From JBOFCO01 sp051646105 (GTDB taxonomy: Bacteria; Pseudomonadota; Alphaproteobacteria; Rhodobacterales; Rhodobacteraceae): a stretch of 43,468 nt of DNA. The notes under the pieces were generated by a model. The model saw only the letters and a program-made list of their open reading frames with translations, was not told the DNA's origin and did not search any database. The stretch spans positions 1 through 43,468 of the forward strand of contig JBOFCO010000181.1 in the NCBI GenBank assembly GCA_051646105.1, given 5' to 3'. Both the position numbers and the translations under genes were made by a program. Of the stretch, positions 1-7,923 are shown one piece after another (the stretch's first letter is position 1; each line of letters begins with the position of its first letter).

Positions 1-1004
1 CACGGCACGCTTGCAACGGTCACGATGGCGGTATCTGTAATGCCATCGGCGTTCTTCACCGTGTAGCTGAAAGTAGACTGTCCCAGATCGCCATCATTCT
101 GGATGGTGAAGGTGCCGTCGGCGTTCAGTGTCACCACCAGACCATTCGCCAGCGTCACACTGCCCCCCGGTGCAACCGCGATGCCGTTGATATGCGTGAC
201 GGTCAGGGCAGAGCCGGTGGTGTTCACGTCATTGCCCAGAACGTTAATCGTCCCGCTGGCAAATTTCGTCAGAACAGTCTGGTCGGCCAGGGCATCCAGC
301 GTGGTGATCTGTGCCCCGGAAACAAGAACGTTCGAATCGTAAACGGTATCAGTTGCGTCAGCGATCCCGATCCGAATGGAATTCACCTGCCCAGCCACCA
401 CCGGAACGCTCAGTTTCAGCGTAACCGTAAATCCGTCCATTTCGGTGTTGTAGGCATCATTCGTGTTCGATTTGAACAGGCTCGAATTGGTGTTCTGGTT
501 GATGTTGTTGACACTGATCTTGCCGTCACCCGCCTGGATCGGCACCAGTGTGCCGTTGACCCAGACCCCCGCCACATCATTGAAGGACTGACCTGGCAGG
601 AACGGATATTCCTCTGATCCAAAGACAAGGTTCATCGTCAGAACATTGCCGGTCGGAATGAAATCGACATCCAGATACGAAGCATCAAAGGTCTGCGTAC
701 CGGCCAGCGCGTTGAAGGCCGCTACACCGTCCGGCCCGGTCGAGTTGTAGGAGGTGTTCACCGACCGGTTCGGATCCCCCGAAGATTGGGTAAAGCTGTC
801 AACGCGGCCCGTCGACAGGATCACACCGCTGTCGCCCGGCACCACGCCGGGTGACAGCGCATTGCCGTTGGCATAGGTGCCGGAAGATCGCGGATCACCA
901 GTGTAAGAAGCGCCGACAACAGTTGTCGTGCCGCCAAACAGCGACTGCGCCATCTGCAAGGCAGTGGCGCTGGTATTATAGGACAGCTCGGCGCCTGTCG
1001 CCAC
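1..1004 (-). CDS. Choice-of-anchor-L domain surface protein, 5' part (cut by window edge)
   Basis: The frame is open from a GTG at 1004 to the window edge, giving about 334 residues; the C-terminus lies outside. The GTG is preferred because GGAG stands six bases upstream of it and the encoded N-terminus (ATGAELSYNTSATALQMAQ) starts directly with the anchor-L fold. Residues 1-220 look like a choice-of-anchor-L domain, with SYTGDPRSSGTY, GVILSTGRVDSF and the signature GSEEYPFLPGQSFNDVAG. Residues from about 225 on (LGNDVNTTGSALTVTHING ... FSYTVKNADGITDTA) look like a VCBS/cadherin-like Ig repeat of RTX-type adhesins. No signal peptide is visible, which fits export by a C-terminal type I signal. 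The inferred role is a secreted or surface protein of unknown ligand. It is transcribed divergently from dapE. Confidence 0.8.
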   Translation of the reverse strand, partial: MATGAELSYNTSATALQMAQSLFGGTTTVVGASYTGDPRSSGTYANGNALSPGVVPGDSGVILSTGRVDSFTQSSGDPNRSVNTSYNSTGPDGVAAFNALAGTQTFDASYLDVDFIPTGNVLTMNLVFGSEEYPFLPGQSFNDVAGVWVNGTLVPIQAGDGKISVNNINQNTNSSLFKSNTNDAYNTEMDGFTVTLKLSVPVVAGQVNSIRIGIADATDTVYDSNVLVSGAQITTLDALADQTVLTKFASGTINVLGNDVNTTGSALTVTHINGIAVAPGGSVTLANGLVVTLNADGTFTIQNDGDLGQSTFSYTVKNADGITDTAIVTVASVP

Positions 1005-1308
1005 GTCCGCCTCCGGGTCACCGGAGGCAGTACTCCCGCGCTTTGGCCGGGGTTTGGCCCGGTCTGCTCTTGGTTGTTCGCCCGGTTTCGGGCTGCGCGT
1101 TTGTCCTGCCTCGGGACAGTCTTGTTTTATTTACTCATTTTGCCCCTAAACCGCAGGCGACTGAACGGAAAAGTTGCGCCGGTGCTGTAATGCGTCCTCC
1201 GGTTGCAAGTTCGCAACATTCCGCGCCCTTCCCGGCGTTGCCAACCCATGGGCAAAGGGTTAGGCAAAGGCATCCGCCCGCCTTCGTCCCCAAGCGACAG
1301 AGTGCACC
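1005..1308. promoter_or_regulatory. Divergent intergenic region, adhesin / dapE
   Basis: This 304-base gap between two divergent starts encodes no convincing protein. It contains an AT-richer stretch around 1120-1142, an inverted repeat at 1202-1217 (GTTGC-N6-GCAAC), and an imperfect hairpin whose arms, 1238-1247 and 1257-1267, pair over 10 bp with one bulged A. The hairpin has no following T-run and lies 41 bases before the dapE start, so a leader structure is more likely than a terminator. No convincing -35/-10 pair was assigned. Confidence 0.4.
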
Positions 1309-2466
1309 ATGCCCCCCGCCCCCTCCCCCGTCGATCCCGTTGCGCTTGCTGCGGACCTTGTCCGCTGCCCATCCGTCACACCCAAAGAAGCCGGCGCGCT
1401 GGTGCTGCTGCAACGGGTTCTGGCTGATGCAGGGTTCGACTGCACCCGCGTGGACAGGGGCGGGATTTCCAACCTGTTCGCCCGCTGGGGCCGAAAGGGC
1501 GCGAACCGTACCTTCGGTTTCAACGGTCATACCGATGTGGTGCCGGTGGGCGATGCGGCTGCGTGGACCGTTGATCCGTTCGGTGCGGAAATCCGTGACG
1601 GCTGGCTTTATGGCCGGGGTGCGACCGACATGAAATCCGGCGTCGCTGCCTTTGTCGCCGCGGCAGTCGATTTCGTGCGCGAAACACCACCCGATGGTGC
1701 GGTCGTTCTGGCCATTACCGGCGATGAGGAAGCCGATGCCATTGATGGCACTGTCGCCTTGCTGGACTGGATGAAGGCGGAAGGCGAGGCGATGTCGGTC
1801 TGTTTAGTGGGGGAGCCGACCTGCCCGGAAGCCTTGGGCGACATGATGAAGATCGGGCGACGCGGCAGCATGAACGCGTTTTTCACAGCCACCGGCGTGC
1901 AGGGCCACTCTGCCTATCCGCAGCGCGCGAAGAATCCGGTCGCGGCGATGGTCGCGCTGATGGCTCGGCTGACGGCGCAGCCGCTGGACGGCGGCACCGC
2001 GCATTTCGATGCCTCGACGCTGGCGATCACCACCATCGACACCGGCAACACGGCAACGAACGTGATCCCCGCCACCTGCCGCGCGGGGGTGAACATCCGG
2101 TTCAACGATGCCCATTCCGGGGCCGGTATTGGCCAATGGCTGGGCGAACATGCCAGCGCTGTAAGTGGCGAAACCGGCGTCAGTATCACTGTCGAAACCC
2201 GCATTTCCGGCGAAAGCTTCCTGACGCCGCCGGGTGCGCTTTCCGATCTTGTCGCCCGTGCGGTCAAGGCGGAAACCGGGCTTTCTCCGGCGCTGTCCAC
2301 ATCGGGCGGCACCTCGGATGCGCGTTTCGTCAAGGATCATTGCCCGGTCGTGGAATTCGGTCTGGTCGGCCACCGGATGCATGGCATCGACGAACGGGTG
2401 CAGGTAGAGGATATCCACCGGCTGAAGGCCATCTATGGCCGCATCCTGCGCGATTACTTTTCCTGA
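1309..2466 (+). CDS. dapE: Succinyl-diaminopimelate desuccinylase
   Basis: DapE is a cytoplasmic di-zinc M20-family amidohydrolase. It cleaves N-succinyl-LL-2,6-diaminopimelate to succinate and LL-diaminopimelate in the lysine and peptidoglycan-precursor pathway. The 385 residues match the usual family length. Metal and catalytic motifs are present in order: GHTDVVPVGD near residue 75, GRGATDMKSG near 103, TGDEEAD near 137 (catalytic and bridging Glu), GEPT near 167, and the C-terminal HRMHGIDERV carrying the last metal-binding His. The dimerisation insert lies between roughly residues 180 and 290. The start codon has no strong ribosome binding site, but the protein begins colinear with the family. 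rnr follows about 100 bases downstream on the same strand. Confidence 0.96.
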   Translation: MPPAPSPVDPVALAADLVRCPSVTPKEAGALVLLQRVLADAGFDCTRVDRGGISNLFARWGRKGANRTFGFNGHTDVVPVGDAAAWTVDPFGAEIRDGWLYGRGATDMKSGVAAFVAAAVDFVRETPPDGAVVLAITGDEEADAIDGTVALLDWMKAEGEAMSVCLVGEPTCPEALGDMMKIGRRGSMNAFFTATGVQGHSAYPQRAKNPVAAMVALMARLTAQPLDGGTAHFDASTLAITTIDTGNTATNVIPATCRAGVNIRFNDAHSGAGIGQWLGEHASAVSGETGVSITVETRISGESFLTPPGALSDLVARAVKAETGLSPALSTSGGTSDARFVKDHCPVVEFGLVGHRMHGIDERVQVEDIHRLKAIYGRILRDYFS

Positions 2467-2493
2467 GGACGGTTCCGGGCGGGACTGGCAGAC

Positions 2494-2526
2494 GCTCCGC
2501 GGGGGATATTTGGACCAGAATGAAAG
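2494..2526 (+). repeat. Intergenic motif resembling a dispersed Rhodobacteraceae element
   Basis: The short spacer between dapE and rnr holds a GC-rich block ending GCGGGGG, followed by ATATTTGGACCAGAATGAAA. Strings of this type (CCGGGGATATTT...CCA.AATGAAAG) are, from memory, frequent between genes in rhodobacteral genomes. Only one copy was noticed in this window, so repetition is not shown here. Its role is unknown. Confidence 0.35.
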
Positions 2527-2569
2527 GCCGGGGTTTCAGCGCAATGCCAAGCCGTGATAGGCGGGACTC

Positions 2570-4840
2570 ATGGAAAACCTCCCCTCCAAGTCCGCTGTCC
2601 TGAACTGGATCGCAGAAAACCCCGGCCTGTCCGCCAAGCGCGACATTGCGAAAGCCTTCGGCATCAAGGGCGCGCAGCGGATCGAGCTGAAGCGCCTGCT
2701 GAAGGAGCTGGAGGCAGAGGGCGCGCTGGAACGTCGCAGCAAAAGTTATCGAGACAGTGGCGGGCTGCCGCCGGTAACGGTGTTTCAGGTGCTGCCGCCT
2801 GACCAGAGCGGCGATCTGTTCGTGAAACCGCTGGAATGGGCGGGGACGGGAGAGCCCCCGCGTGTGCTGTTCGTTCCCGCGAAAGGTGAAGCGGCATTGG
2901 CACCGGGCGACCGCATCCTTGCCCGCGTCGCTCCTGCACAAAGTGTCGATGCGGCCTATACGGCACGGCTGATCCGCAGGATCGGCAGCAACCCGCAGCG
3001 CATCCTTGGCATCTTTCGCCACGGGGCAGAGGGTGGCCGGATCGTGCCCATCGACAAGGGCGCCGACAAGGAATGGCGCGTGTCCGCCGATGCCACAGCC
3101 GAGGCGCGCGACGGCGAACTGGTGGAGGCGGAACAGACCGGGCCGCGCGGAAACATGGGCCTGCCCCGGGCCCGCATCGTGGAACGTCTGGGCGACCCCG
3201 CCGCGCCAAAGGCCGTCAGCCTGATCGCCATCCACCAGCACGGCATTCCCGATGCCTTTTCCAACGCCGCCATGGCCGAAGCCGATGCCGCGAAACCGGC
3301 AGGGCTTTCGGGGCGCGAGGATCTGCGCGCGCTGCCGCTTGTCACCATCGACCCTGCCGATGCCCGCGATCGCGACGATGCCGTTCTGGCGCAGGCCGAC
3401 GATGATCCCGCCAATCCCGGCGGTTTCATTGTCTGGGTGGCCATCGCCGATGTGGCGCATTACGTCCGCCCCGGATCAGCGCTGGACCGGGAGGCACGGG
3501 AGCGCGGCAATTCCACTTATTTCCCCGACCGCGTGGTTCCGATGCTGCCCGACCGGCTGTCGGGCGATCTGTGTTCGCTGCATCAGGATGTGCCGCGCGC
3601 CTGTATCGCGGTGCGCATGGTGCTGGATGCCCGGGGGCGCAAGATTTCGCATCGCTTCACACGCGGGTTGATGCAGTCTGTCGCCAGCCTTGCCTATGAA
3701 GAGGTGCAGGCTGCCATTGACGGCCAGCCCGGCGATCGTACCGCCCCGCTTCTTGAACCTGTGCTGCGCCCGCTTTACGCGGCCTATGCGGCGCTGAAAG
3801 CGGCGCGGGAAGATCGCCAGCCACTTGAACTCGACCTGCCGGAACGCAAGATCGTGCTGTCCGACGACGGCAAGGTTCTGTCGGTGGCATTCCGCGAACG
3901 CTTCGATGCGCACAAGCTGATCGAGGAATTCATGATCCTCGCCAATGTCGCGGCGGCAGAGGAACTGATTGCCCGCAAAACTCCCCTCCTGTTCCGCGTG
4001 CATGAGGAACCCAGCCCCGCCAAGCTGGACAGCCTGCGCGAGGTGGCGCAGGCTTCGGGCTTCACGCTCGCCAAGGGACAGGTGCTGAAAACCGCGCATC
4101 TGAACCGGCTGCTGGCCCAGGCCGAGGGCACGGATTTCGACGAGCTCATGAACATCTCGACCCTGCGGTCGATGACGCAGGCCTATTACCACCCGGAAAA
4201 TTTCGGCCATTTCGGTCTGGCGCTGCGCAACTATGCGCATTTCACGTCACCGATCCGGCGCTATTCCGACCTGATCGTTCACCGGGCGCTGATCGCCGCG
4301 CATCGCTGGGGCGATGACGGGCTGACACAGGCCGATATGGATGGTCTGGAAGAAACCGGCCAGCACATTTCGGAAACCGAACGGCGCAGCATGGCGGCCG
4401 AGCGGGACACGAACGACCGCTATCTTGCCGCCTATCTGTCAGACCGGGTGGGCAACGAATTTGCCGGCCGGATTTCCGGGGTAACGCGGTTCGGGCTGTT
4501 CGTGAAACTGGATGAAACCGGGGCGGATGGTCTGATCCCGGTGCGGTCTCTTGGGCGGGAATATTTCCGCTTCGAGGCCGATGCGATGACCCTGACCGGA
4601 TCGGAAACCGGGCTGGTGCTGGGGCTGGGCCAGCGAGTCACCGTGCGGCTGGCAGAGGCGGTTCCCGTTACAGGCGGGCTGATGCTGGACCTGATGACGG
4701 TGGCGGGCGATGCCGTGCCGCAGGGCGGGCGCGGGAAACCTTTCGGCAAAGGACGCAAAGGCGCCGCGCCGCGCAAGCCGGGCGCGGAAAAGGCCCGGTC
4801 GGCAAAGGCCGCGCGCAAGGTGCAGCGCAAGCGGAAGTAG
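2570..4840 (+). CDS. rnr: Ribonuclease R (3'-5' exoribonuclease)
   Basis: RNase R is a processive hydrolytic 3'-to-5' exoribonuclease of the RNB/RNase II family. It degrades structured RNA and takes part in rRNA and mRNA quality control. At 756 residues it is of typical length. A winged-helix-like N-terminus (about 1-65) and cold-shock-like domains precede the RNB catalytic domain (about 245-575), which has the metal-binding aspartate cluster in IDPADARDRDDAV near residue 260 and the conserved FTSPIRRYSDLIVHR near 555. An S1 RNA-binding domain follows (about 625-715, FAGRISGVTRFGLFVKL). The last 40 residues are a Lys/Arg/Ala-rich tail, as is common in RNase R. The second M-rich ORF start upstream in another frame was ignored. 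It is a stand-alone gene between dapE and the transglycosylase. Confidence 0.96.
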   Translation: MENLPSKSAVLNWIAENPGLSAKRDIAKAFGIKGAQRIELKRLLKELEAEGALERRSKSYRDSGGLPPVTVFQVLPPDQSGDLFVKPLEWAGTGEPPRVLFVPAKGEAALAPGDRILARVAPAQSVDAAYTARLIRRIGSNPQRILGIFRHGAEGGRIVPIDKGADKEWRVSADATAEARDGELVEAEQTGPRGNMGLPRARIVERLGDPAAPKAVSLIAIHQHGIPDAFSNAAMAEADAAKPAGLSGREDLRALPLVTIDPADARDRDDAVLAQADDDPANPGGFIVWVAIADVAHYVRPGSALDREARERGNSTYFPDRVVPMLPDRLSGDLCSLHQDVPRACIAVRMVLDARGRKISHRFTRGLMQSVASLAYEEVQAAIDGQPGDRTAPLLEPVLRPLYAAYAALKAAREDRQPLELDLPERKIVLSDDGKVLSVAFRERFDAHKLIEEFMILANVAAAEELIARKTPLLFRVHEEPSPAKLDSLREVAQASGFTLAKGQVLKTAHLNRLLAQAEGTDFDELMNISTLRSMTQAYYHPENFGHFGLALRNYAHFTSPIRRYSDLIVHRALIAAHRWGDDGLTQADMDGLEETGQHISETERRSMAAERDTNDRYLAAYLSDRVGNEFAGRISGVTRFGLFVKLDETGADGLIPVRSLGREYFRFEADAMTLTGSETGLVLGLGQRVTVRLAEAVPVTGGLMLDLMTVAGDAVPQGGRGKPFGKGRKGAAPRKPGAEKARSAKAARKVQRKRK

Positions 4841-4869
4841 CGCCTGACCGCCAAGACCACGATGCGCCA

Positions 4870-4897
4870 TTGCTTATGGGGGGGCTTGCGGTAAACT
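4870..4897 (+). promoter_or_regulatory. Candidate sigma-70-type promoter of the lytic transglycosylase gene
   Basis: TTGCTT (4870-4875) and TAAACT (4892-4897) are 16 bases apart, about 40 bases before the ATG at 4937, in the only AT-richer stretch between rnr and the next gene. This is assigned by eye only. Confidence 0.3.
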
Positions 4898-4936
4898 CTG
4901 CCGAAAAAGAGCAGTCCATAAACAGGCGGGCACAGC

Positions 4937-6202
4937 ATGATCGGAAAATGGCTGGTGGTGGCACCCTTGTGCCTTGGGCTCTGCTGGGCCGGGATGGTGT
5001 CGGCGCAGGTCTGGCCGACAGCACCTGATGCACCGCCATCGGCAGGGAGCGACAGAATGGCCAATCTTGTGCAGGTCGCGGGCCGCGCCGGGTTTGAAGG
5101 GTGGATCGCCAGCTTTCGCGCGCGCGCACTGGCGCTTGGCATTGCCCCGCGCGTGTTTGACCGGGCCATGGCCGGAGCCGAATATCTGCCTGATGTTCTG
5201 GAAAAGGATCGTAACCAGTCCGAATTCACCAAGACGATCTGGGATTATCTGGACAGCGCGGTATCTGACAACCGGGTCAAGAATGGCCGGGCGGCGCTGA
5301 AAAAGCACCGCAAGCTGCTGGACCGGATCGAGGCGACCTATGGCGTCGACAAGGAAGTGGTCGTCGCTGTCTGGGGGTTGGAAAGCGCCTATGGCGAGGT
5401 GCGCGGCGATATCCGGATCGTCGATGCCCTGGCGACGCTGGCCTACGACAGCCGCCGTGCGGGATTTTTCGAACAGCAGTTGATTGCCGCCCTGCAAATC
5501 CTGCAATCGGGCGACACCAGCCCCGACCGGATGAAGGGAAGCTGGGCGGGGGCGATGGGACATACCCAGTTCATCCCGACCTCTTACCTCGCTTATGCCG
5601 TTGATTTCACCGGCGACGGCAAGCGTGACATCTGGGGCGATGATCCGGCGGATGCTCTCGCCTCTACCGCCGCCTATCTGGCGCGCTTCGGCTGGACAAA
5701 AAACCTGCCCTGGGGAGTCGAGGTAACGCTGCCTGCCGGTTTCGACTATTCCCTGTCGGGCGAGCGCACGAAGAAATCCGTGGCGGACTGGACGGCACTG
5801 GGCGTGCGTGCGGCTGATGGCGGGCGCATTCCCGAATATGGCGCGACCTCTGTCCTGCTGCCTGCGGGCGCACGTGGCGCGGCTTTCCTCATCACCCGGA
5901 ATTTTCAGGTGATCGAACGTTACAACACCGCCGATGCCTATGTGATCGGCGTGGGGCATCTGGCCGACAGGATCGCGGGCGGTGGGCCGATCCGCGCCGA
6001 CTGGCCGCGCGAGGACCGGGCGCTGACATTCGCCGAACGGCAGGAAATGCAGGAACGGCTTACGGCGGCGGGTTTTGACACCGGTGGGGTCGACGGCAAG
6101 GTCGGGCCAAAAACCATCGCGGCGGTCAAGGCCTTTCAACGTTCCATCGGGATGCCGCCGGATGGATATGGCAGCCTGGACATCCTGAAACGGCTTCGCT
6201 GA
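4937..6202 (+). CDS. MltB-family lytic murein transglycosylase with C-terminal peptidoglycan-binding domain
   Basis: This periplasmic enzyme should cleave the MurNAc-GlcNAc bond of peptidoglycan with formation of 1,6-anhydro-MurNAc. A Sec signal peptide is visible (residues 1-23, MIGKWLVVAP...MVSAQ). It has no lipobox Cys, so it is probably soluble rather than a lipoprotein. The SLT/MltB catalytic domain spans about 40-330, with the catalytic Glu in WGLESAYG near residue 149 and the substrate-site motif GAMGHTQFIPTSY near 210. Residues about 360-421 form a PG_binding_1 domain (LTAAGFDTGGVDGKVGPKT). The start is supported by the signal peptide. The gene stands alone between rnr and an EEP-family gene. 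Confidence 0.93.
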   Translation: MIGKWLVVAPLCLGLCWAGMVSAQVWPTAPDAPPSAGSDRMANLVQVAGRAGFEGWIASFRARALALGIAPRVFDRAMAGAEYLPDVLEKDRNQSEFTKTIWDYLDSAVSDNRVKNGRAALKKHRKLLDRIEATYGVDKEVVVAVWGLESAYGEVRGDIRIVDALATLAYDSRRAGFFEQQLIAALQILQSGDTSPDRMKGSWAGAMGHTQFIPTSYLAYAVDFTGDGKRDIWGDDPADALASTAAYLARFGWTKNLPWGVEVTLPAGFDYSLSGERTKKSVADWTALGVRAADGGRIPEYGATSVLLPAGARGAAFLITRNFQVIERYNTADAYVIGVGHLADRIAGGGPIRADWPREDRALTFAERQEMQERLTAAGFDTGGVDGKVGPKTIAAVKAFQRSIGMPPDGYGSLDILKRLR

Positions 6203-6254
6203 ACTTTTGCGGGAATCATGCTATGATGAACTCTCTATTTAAGGGAGTGATTTC

Positions 6255-7388
6255 ATGCGCCTTGCCGCCTTCAACGTCGAAAACCTGTTCGACCGCGCCA
6301 AAGCCTTCAACGACGATACGCCTGGCGCGCATAACGCCGTTCTGGCCGCCCATGCCGAACTGAATGCGCTGTTCGACAAGCCGGTGTATTCCGATGCCGA
6401 CAAGGCGCGGATGCTGGACCTGATCGCGGAACTGGGCATGTTGCATCCCCAGCAGCGCGGAGAATTCGCCATGATCCGCAAACTGCGCGAACCGCTTCTG
6501 TCCTTCCCTCGCAATGCGCCGCCCTTTGTCAAGGCAAAGGGTCGAGAGGATTGGGTGGGATGGTGCGAACTCACCCGCGCGCCCGTCAACGCAGTGGCCA
6601 TGGAAAATACCGCCCGTGTCATCAACGATTTGGGGGCCGATGTGTTGTCGGTGGTAGAGGCGGACAGCCGACCGGTTCTGAAGAAGTTCTACGAGGTGCT
6701 GGCGCTGCGGCTGAATTTCGCACTGCGCTATCCGCATGTCATGCTGATCGACGGCAATGACGACCGCGGCATCGATGTGGGTCTGATGACCGGCGCGGGC
6801 TTTCCCATCGGCGCGGTCACCAGCCACATCGACCTGATCCTGCCTGGCGCTACGGAACCTGTGTTCAGCCGCGATTGCCCGGATTACCTGGTGACGACAC
6901 CCGGCGGCACCCGCCTGCACGTGCTGCCCAACCATTTCAAAAGCAAGTTCAACGACAATCCCGCAAAGCGACGGTCACAGGCCGAAGCGGCGCGCGACAT
7001 CTACAATGCCCTGCGCGCGGGCGGAGAGGATCATGTCGCCGTTCTGGGCGACCTGAACGACACGCCGCAAAGCGGGCCGCTTTCGGCATTGCTGCAGGGC
7101 ACCGACCTGCAAGAGGTGACCACCCATCCCGCCTTTACGGAATTCGAGTTCAACGCTGGCAACGGGCAGCGCGGCATCGGCACGCATGGACTGGGCAACG
7201 ATGACGACAAGATCGATTATATCCTGCTGTCCCCCGCACTTTTCGCCAAGGTCACGCGCGGCGGCATCTTCCGCAAGGGCGCATGGCCCGGCACCCGCCC
7301 GCCCCGCTGGGCAACCTATCCCGAATTGCAGCGGCCCGTACATGCGGCATCCGACCACCACGCGATCTGGGTGGATATCGATGTGTGA
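6255..7388 (+). CDS. Endonuclease/exonuclease/phosphatase (EEP) family protein, cytoplasmic
   Basis: The protein has the DNase I-like EEP fold, a metal-dependent phosphodiesterase or phosphatase scaffold whose substrate cannot be told from sequence. Visible marks are the N-terminal FNVENLFD, VVEADSRPVLKKF (catalytic Glu region), VLPNHFKSK, VLGDLNDTPQSGPL (Asp/Asn metal and catalytic residues) and the terminal SDHHAIWVDI (Asp-His pair). No signal peptide is seen, so it should act in the cytoplasm, unlike the second EEP protein at 18009. AGGGAG lies eight bases before the ATG and a TATGAT -10-like hexamer is at 6222-6227. The 377 residues include an insertion of about 70 residues after the first motif. 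It converges on rppH with a three-base gap. Confidence 0.85.
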   Translation: MRLAAFNVENLFDRAKAFNDDTPGAHNAVLAAHAELNALFDKPVYSDADKARMLDLIAELGMLHPQQRGEFAMIRKLREPLLSFPRNAPPFVKAKGREDWVGWCELTRAPVNAVAMENTARVINDLGADVLSVVEADSRPVLKKFYEVLALRLNFALRYPHVMLIDGNDDRGIDVGLMTGAGFPIGAVTSHIDLILPGATEPVFSRDCPDYLVTTPGGTRLHVLPNHFKSKFNDNPAKRRSQAEAARDIYNALRAGGEDHVAVLGDLNDTPQSGPLSALLQGTDLQEVTTHPAFTEFEFNAGNGQRGIGTHGLGNDDDKIDYILLSPALFAKVTRGGIFRKGAWPGTRPPRWATYPELQRPVHAASDHHAIWVDIDV

Positions 7389-7391
7389 TCG

Positions 7392-7886
7392 TCAGGCCAG
7401 ATGTGGCCGGAACGCCGCGATCACCTGGGCATAGACATCACGTTTGAACGGCACGATGGCGGCCAGCATCTCCGCCGCACCGATCCAGCACCATTCCGAA
7501 AACTCGGGATGGGCAGTTTCGATATTCACATCGGCATCCGTGCCGGTGAAGCGGAACAGGAACCATTTCTGCTTTTGCCCGCGATACTTGCCGCCCCAGA
7601 CATGGCCCAGCAATTCAGGGGGCAGATCATAGGTCAGCCAGTACTGCGTCCTGGCAATGAATTCGACCTTGTCGGCCGTCACGCCGGTTTCTTCCCACAA
7701 CTCGCGCAAAGCTGCGGCGCGAGGCTTTTCACCATCGTCGATGCCACCCTGCGGCATCTGCCAGGCAGCACTGTCGCTGTCGCGGCGCTGACCGGCAAAG
7801 ATCAATCCGCGCGCATCGATCAGAACGACCCCCACACAGGGCCGATAGGGCAGCTTGTCGATCTGGGCGGTCGTCAGGGTCATCAT
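7392..7886 (-). CDS. rppH: RNA pyrophosphohydrolase (Nudix)
   Basis: RppH removes pyrophosphate from 5'-triphosphorylated RNA and so starts 5'-end-dependent mRNA decay. The same Nudix clade also hydrolyses dinucleoside polyphosphates. The 164 residues fit the family. YRPCVGVVLID opens the fold, and the Nudix box GGIDDGEKPRAAALRELWEETGV is complete near residues 40-62. YDLPPELLGHVWGGKYRGQKQKWF is the RppH-typical segment following it. The start at 7886 (M-M-T-L-T) is chosen because residues encoded upstream look like random GC-rich sequence. It is the last gene of the rsfS operon. It has no recognisable ribosome binding site: a perfect hairpin occupies that place (see 7893-7912). Confidence 0.92.
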   Translation of the reverse strand: MMTLTTAQIDKLPYRPCVGVVLIDARGLIFAGQRRDSDSAAWQMPQGGIDDGEKPRAAALRELWEETGVTADKVEFIARTQYWLTYDLPPELLGHVWGGKYRGQKQKWFLFRFTGTDADVNIETAHPEFSEWCWIGAAEMLAAIVPFKRDVYAQVIAAFRPHLA

Positions 7887-7892
7887 GTTGCA

Positions 7893-7912
7893 GGGGCCGG
7901 TTTCCCGGCCCC
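7893..7912 (-). other. Perfect 8-bp hairpin with GAAA loop between ctpA and rppH
   Basis: Read on the coding (minus) strand, GGGGCCGG-GAAA-CCGGCCCC forms a perfect stem with a GNRA tetraloop. It sits between the ctpA stop (7924-7926) and the rppH start (7886), six bases before the ATG, where a Shine-Dalgarno would be expected. There is no following U-tract, so an RNA processing or stabilising element, or a partial terminator, is more likely than a classical terminator. Confidence 0.6.
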
Positions 7913-7923
7913 GGTCCTGTCTG

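Noticed and set aside
4874..6139. Long minus-strand ORF opposite the lytic transglycosylase
   Set aside because: Shadow of an MltB-type gene with a signal peptide and catalytic motif on the other strand.
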